Source: JAJZIH01 sp021785265 (GTDB lineage Bacteria; Pseudomonadota; Gammaproteobacteria; JAKAQQ01). From it: 22,585 bases of DNA. The position numbers were made by a program, and so were the translations under genes. Of this stretch, positions 7,910 through 15,042 are shown in pieces. The first letter of the stretch is position 1. Every line of letters begins with the position of its first letter. The stretch lies in assembly GCA_027338645.1 (NCBI GenBank), contig DAHWSH010000027.1:1-22585 (forward strand), in the 5' to 3' direction. The notes under the pieces are model-generated. The model worked only from the letters and a program-made list of their open reading frames with translations, was not told where the DNA came from and searched no databases.

Positions 7910-10900
7910 ATGCGAGTGCGTGCTGCTTCGATGCTGGTCTGGGGGGCGGCTTTCGCCGCATTTGGATCTACCGCGGTCGCGGCGATGCCGGTATCCGGAA
8001 TCGCCCATGTGCCGCGCATCGATTATCAAGCACTCCACTGGCGCTTGATTGGCCCGTTCCGTGCCGGCCGCGTTCTCGCAGTGGCCGGCGTGCCCGGGAG
8101 CAGCCGGATCTTCTATTTCGGCTCCGTCGACGGTGGTGTCTGGAAGACGGAGAATGCCGGTCGCACCTGGAAGCCGATTTTTGATCATGAGCCGGTGGGT
8201 TCCATCGGTGCGATTGCCATCGCTCCTTCCAATCCGGACATCATTTATGTCGGTACGGGTGAAGCGGATATGCGCTCGGATATCGCACAAGGCGATGGGG
8301 TGTACAAGTCCACCGACGCGGGGCGGCATTGGACGCACCTGGGATTGGCCGGCACCCGGCAGATCGCCCGTATCCTCATCAATCCCCAGAACCCCAATAT
8401 CGTGTTCGTCGCCGCCTTGGGCCACCCCTACGGTCCAAACGCCGAGCGCGGTGTGTTCCGTTCGCTCGACGGGGGCCGGCATTGGCAGAAGGTGCTTTAC
8501 CTCAACGAGAACACCGGTGCCGTCGACCTGGCGTTCAAACCCGGAGATCCGCGGACGATCTATGCGGCGCTGTGGCAGACTCGTCGGCCGCCCTGGAGCG
8601 TCTATCCGCCATCGAACGGTCCCGGCACCGGCCTGTATGTCTCCCATGACGGCGGCACCCGATGGACGCCCATCCGGGGGCACGGTTTCCCGGCACATCC
8701 CGGTCGCATCGGCCTTGCGGTCGCCCCGACCCGGCCGGATTGGCTCTACGCCATCGTCGGCGGCACGTGGAGGACCGGGGGGCTTTATCGCTCGGAGAAC
8801 GGAGGTGCGACCTGGCAGCACGTCTCGCGGGATCCCCGGATCACCCAGCGCTGCTGGTACTTCTGTTCGCTCACGGTCGATCCCGAAAATGCCGACCGGC
8901 TGTATGTGATGGATACCATCGTGCTGCGCTCGAATGACGGCGGGAAGCGCTTCATCGCGCTCAAGGGAGATCCCACGGGCGATGACTACCATGCGCTTTG
9001 GATCGACCCCACCGATCCCCACCGCATGATCTTGGGCAGCGACCAGGGCGCCGAGGTCACCCTCGATGGCGGAAAGACCTGGAGCACCTGGTACAACCAA
9101 CCCACCGCGCAGGTCTACAAGATCAGCACGGACCACCGCTTCCCGTTCTGGGTGTACGGTTCGCAACAGGACTCCGGGTCGTTTGCGCTGCCGAGTGAGA
9201 CCATCGGCTACAACGGCATCACGATGGAGAACTTCCGCGAGATCACTCCCGGCGGGGAGAACGGCAATGTCGTCCCCGATCCGGAGAATCCCAACATCAT
9301 CTACGGCGACGGGACGGGGGAGACCACCTCCGTGCAGAGGCTCAACCTGCGCACCGGGCTCGTGCGCGACGTCGATCCGATGCTGGCTTATCCCAATGCC
9401 CGCTACCGGACGGACTGGACCCTGCCTTTGGTCTTCTCGCCCTACAACCACAAGACCCTGTATTTCGCGAACCAGTATCTCTTCAGCACCAACGACGGTG
9501 GTTTGCACTGGCGGCGGATCAGTCCAGACCTGAGCCGTAAGAACCCGGGGATCCCGCCGAACCTCGATCCGTCAACCGCGAAGGACAATATCGACGTTGG
9601 TCTGCGCCGGGGTGTGATCTACTCGATTGCGCCCTCACCGTTCAGCAGCCAGGTGATCTGGGTGGGAACGGATGACGGCTTGGTCTGGCGCACCGTCGAC
9701 GGCGGCGCGAAGTGGATCAATGTGACCCCGAAGGTTCTGACACCTTGGTCCAAGGTGGCCGGGATCGTGTTGTCGCGTTTTAACCGCCACACGGCCTACC
9801 TGGCGATTGACCGTCACCGCCTCGACGACGAGACGCCGTACATTTACGTGACCCACAATGATGGCAGGAGCTGGTCCCTCATTACCGATGGCATTCCCCG
9901 TGATGATTTCGTCAACGTCGTGCGTGAAGATCCGGTGAAGCCCGGACTTTTGTACGCCGGTACCGAGTACGGGGTGTTCGTCTCCTTCGATGATGGGAAA
10001 AACTGGCAAACACTCCAGCAGAACCTGCCCGTCTCGTCGGTGCGCGACATCAAGATCCGGGACAACGACCTCGTGCTCGCAACGCACGGGCGTAGCGTCT
10101 GGATCATGGACGACATCACCGCGCTCAGGCAGATGGGTGCCGTGCATCCCGGATCCGTCACGCTGTTCAAGCCGGCGCCTGCGATCCTCGTGAAACCCGC
10201 GGGGTTCACCGGAACGCCGTTTCCGAAAAGCGAACCCGCGGCGGCCAATCCGCCGTTCGGCGCCTACATCGACTATGTGCTTCCTCGGAACGTGTCCGGT
10301 CCCGTCAGGATCAGCATCCTGAATTCCCAAGGGCAGGTCGTGCGGCGTTACAGCAGCACCGAAAAGTTCACACCGCCGAACCCTGCGAAACTGGATTTCG
10401 CCCCGGAGTGGGTCAGGCCACCGGCCATTTTGGGAGCAACCCCGGGGATGCACCGTCTCGTCTGGGACCTGCACGACGCCGGCTTCAGCATGCCGGGCCC
10501 ATTCGGCCGGGGGGCTCCCGGTGTTTGGGCGCTGCCGGGCCTGTATACCGTTGTACTCACCGTGGAGGGCAGATCGTACCGGCAGCCATTGCGCGTCGAG
10601 ATGGACCCGAACATCAAGGTGTCGGAAGCCGCTTTGCTGAGCCAGTTCCGTCTAGCGCGCAAGATCGAACTCGCCGAATTTCATGCTTCAGAGGCGGAGT
10701 CCGCGGCGGTGAAGGTACTGGATGCACTGGACACTCGGATGCAGGAGCGAGGGGCAGAACGCGATGCGGTTGCTACACTTTACACACGGGCCCGTTACAT
10801 CTCCGGTGAACGTCCTTTCCCACAGCACCACATTGGCTTCGGGGGAGCACCGCCGCGCAATCTCAGAAGTCTCGTCCTGCTTTCACAAGACCTGGCCCAC

Positions 10901-11080
10901 CTGGAGCAGGCGGTCGATGGAGCAGACGCCGCCCCGAGTCCGGATGCGCGAACCGGATATGCGATCGTTGCGCGTGAACTGCACTCGACGCTGGTCGAAT
11001 GGAGGCACATCGTGCAGGTGGATCTGCCGAGACTCAATGCGCGTCTCAAGGAAGCGGGTGAGGCACCCATAGCTGATTGA
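7910..11080 (+). CDS. Large secreted beta-propeller protein with Asp-box (BNR) repeats, sortilin/VPS10-like
   Basis: 1056 residues, of a type usually annotated as glycosyl hydrolase or sortilin-like WD40/YVTN/BNR protein. Residues 1-25 form a signal peptide ending near AVAA. At least eleven Asp-box motifs follow, beginning SVDGGVWKTENAGRTW (72-87), KSTDAGRHW (133-141), RSLDGGRHW (184-192) and VSHDGGTRW (244-252). The last is VSFDDGKNW, encoded near 9980. This is enough for two propellers. A FlgD-like beta domain comes next (VRISILNSQGQVVRRY, later HRLVWDLHDAG and PGLYTVVLTVEG). A charged helical tail ends the protein. A good ribosome site (AGGAG, seven bases before ATG) fixes the start. No catalytic residues could be identified, so enzymatic activity is not claimed. 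It is probably periplasmic or exported and binds a protein or glycan. There is no partner gene beside it. Confidence 0.85.
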   Translation: MRVRAASMLVWGAAFAAFGSTAVAAMPVSGIAHVPRIDYQALHWRLIGPFRAGRVLAVAGVPGSSRIFYFGSVDGGVWKTENAGRTWKPIFDHEPVGSIGAIAIAPSNPDIIYVGTGEADMRSDIAQGDGVYKSTDAGRHWTHLGLAGTRQIARILINPQNPNIVFVAALGHPYGPNAERGVFRSLDGGRHWQKVLYLNENTGAVDLAFKPGDPRTIYAALWQTRRPPWSVYPPSNGPGTGLYVSHDGGTRWTPIRGHGFPAHPGRIGLAVAPTRPDWLYAIVGGTWRTGGLYRSENGGATWQHVSRDPRITQRCWYFCSLTVDPENADRLYVMDTIVLRSNDGGKRFIALKGDPTGDDYHALWIDPTDPHRMILGSDQGAEVTLDGGKTWSTWYNQPTAQVYKISTDHRFPFWVYGSQQDSGSFALPSETIGYNGITMENFREITPGGENGNVVPDPENPNIIYGDGTGETTSVQRLNLRTGLVRDVDPMLAYPNARYRTDWTLPLVFSPYNHKTLYFANQYLFSTNDGGLHWRRISPDLSRKNPGIPPNLDPSTAKDNIDVGLRRGVIYSIAPSPFSSQVIWVGTDDGLVWRTVDGGAKWINVTPKVLTPWSKVAGIVLSRFNRHTAYLAIDRHRLDDETPYIYVTHNDGRSWSLITDGIPRDDFVNVVREDPVKPGLLYAGTEYGVFVSFDDGKNWQTLQQNLPVSSVRDIKIRDNDLVLATHGRSVWIMDDITALRQMGAVHPGSVTLFKPAPAILVKPAGFTGTPFPKSEPAAANPPFGAYIDYVLPRNVSGPVRISILNSQGQVVRRYSSTEKFTPPNPAKLDFAPEWVRPPAILGATPGMHRLVWDLHDAGFSMPGPFGRGAPGVWALPGLYTVVLTVEGRSYRQPLRVEMDPNIKVSEAALLSQFRLARKIELAEFHASEAESAAVKVLDALDTRMQERGAERDAVATLYTRARYISGERPFPQHHIGFGGAPPRNLRSLVLLSQDLAHLEQAVDGADAAPSPDARTGYAIVARELHSTLVEWRHIVQVDLPRLNARLKEAGEAPIAD

Positions 11081-11082
11081 TC

Positions 11083-11169
11083 GATTGGCGGGACGCGTCC
11101 GTCGTGCTGTCGAGCGTGGCGGCGATCTTCGGCGCGTTCCTGTCCCGCAACCTGAGAGTCTCAGCATGA
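11083..11169 (+). pseudogene. crcB: 3' fragment of a CrcB/Fluc fluoride channel gene
   Basis: A frame running from the BNR gene's end to a TGA at 11167-11169 reads WRDASVVLSSVAAIFGAF followed by LSRNLRVSA. This resembles the last helix and tail of CrcB/Fluc fluoride channels. Its TGA overlaps the ATG of the DUF190 remnant as ATGA. crcB beside a DUF190 gene is a known pairing, which supports the call. Everything upstream of the last helix is missing and was apparently lost at a junction beside the BNR gene. The fragment is short, so the identification rests mainly on context. Confidence 0.5.
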
Positions 11170-11433
11170 AAACTGTTACCATCGCCCGCACCTACATCAA
11201 GGAAGGCGACAAGGGCAGGGCCACAACCTGATGCAGGAAATCTTCCGGCTGCTGCACGGCGAGAAGAAGGTTTGCGGGGTGACCGTGTTCCGGGGCGTCG
11301 CCGGTTTCGGTAGCAAGGGCGAAGTCCACGCCGACGACCTGCTGCACTCAATGTCCACCTACCTCAGGTCATCGGGTTCTACGACGACCCCGAAGTCGTC
11401 CTGCCGCGCATCGGGCAGATGATCCCGGGGTGA
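11166..11433 (+). pseudogene. DUF190 family gene broken by two frameshifts
   Basis: Three reading frames joined in order give one complete DUF190-like protein. Frame one is MKTVTIARTYIKEGDKG from the ATG at 11166. The second reads GHNLMQEIFRLLHGEKK, then CGVTVFRGVAGFGSKGEVHA to STYL. The third reads QVIGFYDDPEVVLPRIGQMI and ends in TGA at 11431-11433. VRGVTVFRG.AGFG is the hallmark of the family. Shifts lie near 11213-11222 and 11361-11365. The family's biochemical role is not established, but it often accompanies crcB. As it stands the sequence encodes no full product unless the two sites are sequencing errors. Confidence 0.8.
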
Positions 11434-11492
11434 CCACATCGTTTCCTCGCAACCGCAATACGGTTCCTGAGGCAGACGCAAGGAGACATCAA

Positions 11493-12110
11493 ATGCATAT
11501 CGTCCTGACACGCCACGGCCAAGTGGAAGGAATTGATCCCCCGCGCTTTCGCGGGCGCATGGAACTGGCGCTCACCGACATCGGGAGGCGGCAGGCGAAG
11601 GTCCTTGCGGCGACGGTCGCGCGGCGGTTCAAGGTTGACGCTGTGCTGACCAGCCCGATGCAGCGCTGCCGCGACACCGGCTCGGCGATTGCCGATGCTT
11701 GCGGTGTGGCCGGTACGGTGCTGCCGGGCATCGACGATTTCGACTACGGCCAATGGCAATGGAAGACCCATGCTGAGACACAGGCCGAGTTCCCCAGGGA
11801 ATTCGCGCTCTGGAAACGCGCGCCGCAATGGATGCGCTTTCCCGGCGGCGAATCGCTGCAGGACGTGGCTTCGCGTACCGCCGATGCGCTGCGCGGCCTG
11901 CAGGACCCGTACCACGGCGAAACCGTCGTGCTCGTCGCGCATGACAGCGTCAATCGGATCGTCCTGCTGCAGGCGTTGGACATGCCGCTGTCGGCATACT
12001 GGCGCATCGAGCAGGAACCGTGCTGCATCAACGAACTGTTCATCGGCGACGATGGCGTGGTGAAGGTACTGAGCGTCAACGATGTCGCACACCTGCGCGG
12101 ACAGGCATGA
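11493..12110 (+). CDS. Histidine phosphatase family protein (phosphoglycerate mutase / CobC-like)
   Basis: 205-residue cytoplasmic phosphatase of the histidine phosphatase superfamily. It shows the phospho-acceptor motif LTRHGQ (R7, H8, G9), SPMQRCRDTG (R58), FPGGESLQDV and LVAHDSVNR (H150, second catalytic His). The acidic residue of the DFDYGQW segment replaces the usual Glu region. Members include alpha-ribazole phosphatase (CobC) and phosphoglycerate mutase-like enzymes; the substrate here is unknown and no cobalamin genes are near. The frame is open from 11430, but ATG 11493 has a clear ribosome site (AGGAGA, 11481-11486) and gives the family N-terminus. Its stop overlaps the ATG of the broken MFS gene (ATGA). 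It is intact between two decayed genes. Confidence 0.87.
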   Translation: MHIVLTRHGQVEGIDPPRFRGRMELALTDIGRRQAKVLAATVARRFKVDAVLTSPMQRCRDTGSAIADACGVAGTVLPGIDDFDYGQWQWKTHAETQAEFPREFALWKRAPQWMRFPGGESLQDVASRTADALRGLQDPYHGETVVLVAHDSVNRIVLLQALDMPLSAYWRIEQEPCCINELFIGDDGVVKVLSVNDVAHLRGQA

Positions 12111-12456
12111 CCGATTCCACGCAGATCAAGCGCTGCGCGCTGGGCTTTATCCTGAACATCGACGCATTGAGCTTCTTCGCCGATTTCACGTATGAAGGAT
12201 CGCGAAGCATTCTCGGCCCCTGACTTGTGGTGCTCGGCGCTTTGGCAAGGCGTTGCGCAATCCACCGCGTGATGCCCTGCTGGCGCATGCGGGGCGCCGC
12301 CTGGGTGGCTACGACTGGGCGTTCGGCTTGCACGAGGCGCTCGACCGGACTGACGCGCTGTTCGGTCCGCTGCTGGTGGCTGCTGTGCTGTCATCCAGGG
12401 GCGACTACCGCATGGCATGCGCCGCGTTGGGCGTGCCGGCAGCGATCAACCTGGTG
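12107..12456 (+). pseudogene. MFS permease gene with an internal deletion and a truncated 3' end
   Basis: The first part (ATG 12107) reads MTDSTQIKRCALGFILNIDA and then FFADFTYEGSRSILGP before a stop at 12221-12223. In another frame from about 12247 the same protein family resumes at GKALRNPPRDALLAHAGRR, followed by WAFGLHEALDRTDALFGPLL and RGDYRMACAALGVPAAINL. MFS permeases of this type carry these two segments about 80-100 residues apart, so roughly helices 2-4 are deleted. The gene then runs into the IS3-family remnant near 12456. ATGA overlap with the phosphatase shows it was the last gene of the old operon. It cannot make a working transporter. Confidence 0.75.
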
Positions 12457-13000
12457 AAAAGGTTGTCCGTGGCCCGGCCTTTTCCGTCCCTCCTGATCTT
12501 CAGGTTTCGGGCAATGAGGCTTCGAGATAGCGGGGGGGTTGTGAAAGGGCTTCCCGGAGCACTGTTGCCGATCGTTGGAACGGCGGTGGCGAGGGCCCGA
12601 TCCACACAGTCCCGGACAAACGGCATCTCCAGGGTGTGATCCAGTTCCCAAGAGAGGACAGAGCGGGAAAACCCGTCGATGATGGCCAACCCGGCACATC
12701 CCTCCCCGTAGAAGGTGGATCTACGTGATATCGATCCCCCCCACATGATGTGGATATTGGGGAACGACGTTCCGGAGGAGATCGGGATCGATCCTGTGTT
12801 GGAGGTCCCGTCTGCTGAGATTGGGGCCGGGGTGAATCCCTTCAAGTCCCCTCTCCCGCATCGCCGTCTGAACCCGTTTCCGCCCCACGGCAATGCCTTC
12901 TTTCGGGAGCCTGGCCGCCATCTTCCGGCTTCCGTAAAAGGGCCACGGGGTCTAGATTTCGTCAATCCGGTGGCACCGTCGAATCTCTTCTTCTGAAAAC
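12456..13000 (-). pseudogene. IS3-family transposase OrfB remnant (DDE integrase), inactive
   Basis: The DDE domain is broken in at least three ways. A TAG (12721-12723) stands where the Tyr of the usual DITYI motif is expected. A frameshift follows before GLAIIDGFSR. The second catalytic Asp of the NSDQGSQFT motif is replaced, since the sequence reads NSAPGSPFT. The C-terminal part with the catalytic Glu helix is lost after DNLF at about 12460. The element therefore cannot transpose by its own enzyme. Confidence 0.8.
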
Positions 13001-13450
13001 TCGACCGGCCGCTAAGACAGGGAGCTTCGGGACACTCCGGCCAGGGTCGACTGTTCAGTGAGGGTGAGGTCGGGATCCGGGGGGGGTGATCCCCCCGGTC
13101 GGCGGGGGTCCTGGCTGACTTCATCCCGGACTTTTTTCAACCCGTTTAACGGGGTCGTGAGAGGACCGATCTCCGGGTAGAGCGTGGTCACCTCCCGCTC
13201 ACGGGCCGCTTTGAGATCTTGGGTCTTGGGGTCCGAAAAGAGCCCGGAAAACCCTTCCCAAGCTGGACTCCTCCAGCAGACCCGCCGGGGAAATGGTGAA
13301 TCCCCTATACTGAGGCCAGCTGAGACAGCGTCTTCTCTTCACGAAGAAGTTCCAGAGCCACTTCGGCTTTGAAGTCGGAGGCTAGTGTTTTCGAATCGTT
13401 CCCATTGTGCTTATGGATCCCCCTCTTTTTTGTCCCAATTTATGGGTCCA
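12456..13450 (-). mobile_element. Degenerate IS3-family insertion sequence, truncated at one end
   Basis: Minus-strand remains of both IS3 open reading frames. OrfA: FKAEVALELLREEKTLSQLA (about 13315-13375), the HTH part, then a LYPEIGPL..LNGLKKVRDE segment near 13130-13190. OrfB: YGSRKMAARL-like sequence, EGIAVGRKRVQTAMRERGLE, IHPGPNLSRRDLQHRI, GGIDIT, LAIIDGFSRSVLSWEL and DGKGRATDNLF, where it is cut off. Several frameshifts separate these pieces. The outer end at 13431-13450, read on the minus strand as TGGACCCATAAATTGGGACA, resembles IS3-family terminal inverted repeats. The opposite end is missing at the junction with the MFS gene, so no target duplication can be seen. Confidence 0.85.
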
Positions 13451-13467
13451 CTATAGGAGTAACTGTA

Positions 13468-13496
13468 TTGACAACAGCTACACATGGCTCCATAAT
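13468..13496 (+). promoter_or_regulatory. Strong sigma70 promoter of the toxin-antitoxin pair
   Basis: A perfect -35 TTGACA (13468-13473) and CATAAT (13491-13496, five of six matches) are separated by exactly 17 bases. This is the best promoter seen in the window. Transcription would start near 13503, downstream of the longest possible antitoxin start at 13499, which argues for a later start codon. The promoter begins only 17 bases beyond the IS3 end. Confidence 0.8.
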
Positions 13497-13511
13497 TCGT
13501 GTATCTGTTGT
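13471..13511. promoter_or_regulatory. Inverted-repeat operator around the toxin-antitoxin promoter
   Basis: ACAACAGCTACAC (13471-13483) and GTGTATCTGTTGT (13499-13511) are inverted copies matching at 12 of 13 positions, with centres 28 bases apart. They overlap the -35 element and the predicted transcription start and flank the -10. This is where a ribbon-helix-helix antitoxin would bind for autoregulation, as known for TacA-type antitoxins. Confidence 0.65.
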
Positions 13512-13534
13512 GTATGCGCAAATCGGAGAGGCCA

Positions 13535-13807
13535 ATGCGTGATGCCGCCATCAATCTGCGGGCCCTGCCCGAACAGCGTGATCTGATCGATCACGCCGCC
13601 AGCCTGCTGGGCAAGAACCGTTCTGACTTCATGCTCGAAGCGGCCTGCAACCGCGCTCAGGCTGTCGTGCTGGATCAGGTCTTTTTCAACCTGGATGCCG
13701 ACAAGTTTAAACAGTTCACTGCCATGCTCGACACACCTCCCAGTCCCAATCCAGGGCTTGAGCGCCTCATGGCCGTTAAGGCTCCCTGGAGTGCCGACTC
13801 GGTATGA
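13535..13807 (+). CDS. tacA: DUF1778 (TacA-like) antitoxin
   Basis: Predicted ribbon-helix-helix antitoxin of 90 residues that binds the operator and neutralises the adjacent acetyltransferase toxin. It has the family pattern INLRALPEQRDLIDHAASLL (about 6-25), then GKNRSDFMLEAACNRAQ and VVLDQVFFNLDADKF, and a C-terminal toxin-binding tail PGLERLMAVKAPW. ATG 13535 is chosen for its ribosome site (GGAGAGG, 13525-13531). ATG 13514 and GTG 13499 are in frame, but the first lacks a ribosome site and the second precedes the predicted transcription start. Its last codons overlap the toxin start as ATGA. It appears intact. Confidence 0.88.
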   Translation: MRDAAINLRALPEQRDLIDHAASLLGKNRSDFMLEAACNRAQAVVLDQVFFNLDADKFKQFTAMLDTPPSPNPGLERLMAVKAPWSADSV

Positions 13808-14298
13808 GCTTGCAGCTGCGCGCGCCAGAGCCACTCGTCGCAGCTCATCTTCTGACCGAATTTGGATGCGGAGAAACGAGTCTCGACGAATGGCTCAAGC
13901 GCCGGGCATTGGCCAATCAGCAGAGCGGAGCCAGTCGCACGTTCGTCGTCACGGATCACGATGGCCGCGTCTATGGCTACTACGCCATGGCCGCGGGCGC
14001 AGTTTTGCATCAGGATGCAACGAGTGGTGTGCGGCGCAACATGCCTGATCCCATCCCGGTGATGGTGCTGGCGCGACTGGCCATTGATCAGCGAGCCCAA
14101 GGCATCAAGCTCGGGGCCGCATTGCTGCAAGACGCCGTTAGCCGGGCTGTGGTGGTTTCGCACAATGCCGGTGTCCGGGCGCTACTCGTCCGTGCGCTTG
14201 ATGAACGAGCCAAGCGGTTCTATGAGCACTACGGTTTCCAGGAATCGCCCCAGCATCCGATGACTCTGATGCTGCGCTTGAACACCATGAAGGCGTGA
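13804..14298 (+). CDS. tacT: GNAT acetyltransferase toxin (TacT-like)
   Basis: 164-residue GNAT-fold toxin. Known TacT enzymes acetylate the amino group of aminoacyl-tRNA and stop translation. The start LRAPEPLVAAHLLTEFGCGE is followed by LDEWLKRRAL, the family's N-terminal signature. Acetyl-CoA binding is represented by ARLAIDQRAQGIKLGAALL (90-108), a Q..G.x.G loop with Lys in place of one Gly. The C-terminal motif RFYEHYGF contains Y140, matching the catalytic Tyr of Salmonella TacT. Four-base overlap with the antitoxin indicates coupled translation. All key residues are present, so it should be active. The tRNA target is not predictable. Confidence 0.88.
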   Translation: MSLQLRAPEPLVAAHLLTEFGCGETSLDEWLKRRALANQQSGASRTFVVTDHDGRVYGYYAMAAGAVLHQDATSGVRRNMPDPIPVMVLARLAIDQRAQGIKLGAALLQDAVSRAVVVSHNAGVRALLVRALDERAKRFYEHYGFQESPQHPMTLMLRLNTMKA

Positions 14299-14430
14299 GA
14301 GGGCGAGTCAGGGTCACCGCGCACACGAATCCAGGGCCGTTTACTGCCATTGCTGAGTTGGTGACGCTGCTGACAACGCTCCGCAGCTGACACGGCCGGC
14401 GCAGGAGACGGACTGGAAGCCCCCCTCCTC

Positions 14431-14590
14431 GAGGTGTTCGGGCAGGTGAGAAAGGTTGCCCAGGGTCTCGTTCTTGACGGCGCCGTTTTCGCGATAGCTG
14501 TCCGCAAGAGAGGCGTCACGTAGGTGCGCCTTTTGTACTGGCGCTTGGTTGTGACGAGGTAGGTGTGACTATATGCGATGGGGGCGTCCG
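14431..14590 (-). pseudogene. Transposase N-terminal scrap (IS1634-like)
   Basis: The minus strand reads DASLADSYRENGAVKNETLG followed by NLSHLPEHL (14517-14431), preceded in another frame by SHTYLVTTKRQYKRRTY. The pattern ESYREnGkVKnrTLgNLs is common at the N-terminus of IS1634-type transposases. The sequence then departs from the family, and no catalytic domain follows. Identification rests on about 30 residues from memory, so it is tentative. The rest of 14299-14682 shows no other recognisable gene. Confidence 0.4.
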
Positions 14591-14682
14591 AGGGGAAAAC
14601 AGACGTCTCCACGACTTCCTCCCTGCCGTGGGCAACGACTGGTCTGCGATTCGATCCCCAAACGCGGAATCGAACTGACCGG

Positions 14683-14916
14683 TCACTTCAACCCATACCA
14701 CACGCCGCGACCGCTGCCGTGCTGCTCAAGGTGCTTGCGCTCGCTCAGGTCGCGGAAGTGCTGCTTCAGGATGTTGCGGCTTGCGCCAGTTAGTTTGATC
14801 GCTTCGGCCATCGTGATGCGCCCGTGCTCGCAGGCGAACTCGACGATCTGCAACGACAGCGTGGGAAGCGCTGCCAGCACGATCTTCAACCAGTAATACG
14901 CCCCAATTACACGCAT
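14683..14916 (-). pseudogene. Winged-helix C-terminal fragment, resembling Fic-family proteins
   Basis: A 77-codon frame with an in-frame stop just before its ATG. Residues LSLQIVEFACEHGRITMAEA are followed by IKLTGASRNILKQHF, RDLSERKHLEQHG and SGRGVWYGLK. This is a winged-helix domain of the kind closing many Fic and AAA_4 (Schlafen-like) proteins. The catalytic part (HPFxxGNG for Fic) is absent in the remaining 35 bases before tRNA-Phe. It looks like the tail of a larger gene cut off beside the tRNA. A small free-standing DNA-binding protein is possible but less likely. Confidence 0.45.
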
Positions 14917-14950
14917 TTTCTAAGCGAGCGGGCTGTAACAAACAATAGGA

Positions 14951-15026
14951 TGGTGGCCAGGGGCGGAATCGAACCACCGACACGTGGATTTTCAGTCCAC
15001 TGCTCTACCGACTGAGCTACCTGGCC
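14951..15026 (-). tRNA. tRNA-Phe (GAA)
   Basis: A full cloverleaf can be drawn: acceptor GGCCAGG/CCTGGCC, D arm GCTC-GAGC, anticodon stem GTGGA/TCCAC with loop CTGAAAA (anticodon GAA), T arm GGTGG-TTCGATT-CCGCC, discriminator A and encoded CCA (14953-14951). It is nearly identical in pattern to gammaproteobacterial tRNA-Phe. The 3' end faces the decayed accessory block. Confidence 0.97.
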
Positions 15027-15042
15027 TTTCGTAAAAGCCGAT

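Noticed and set aside
7574..9508. 644-codon minus-strand open frame antisense to the Asp-box protein
   Set aside because: Shadow of a gene with signal peptide, ribosome site and repeated motifs; no motif of its own.
14951..14975. Attachment-site duplication of the tRNA-Phe 3' end at the far side of the accessory block
   Set aside because: Looking by eye for TGGTGGCCAGG and parts of it near 7.5-8 kb and at the IS junctions found only chance partial matches.
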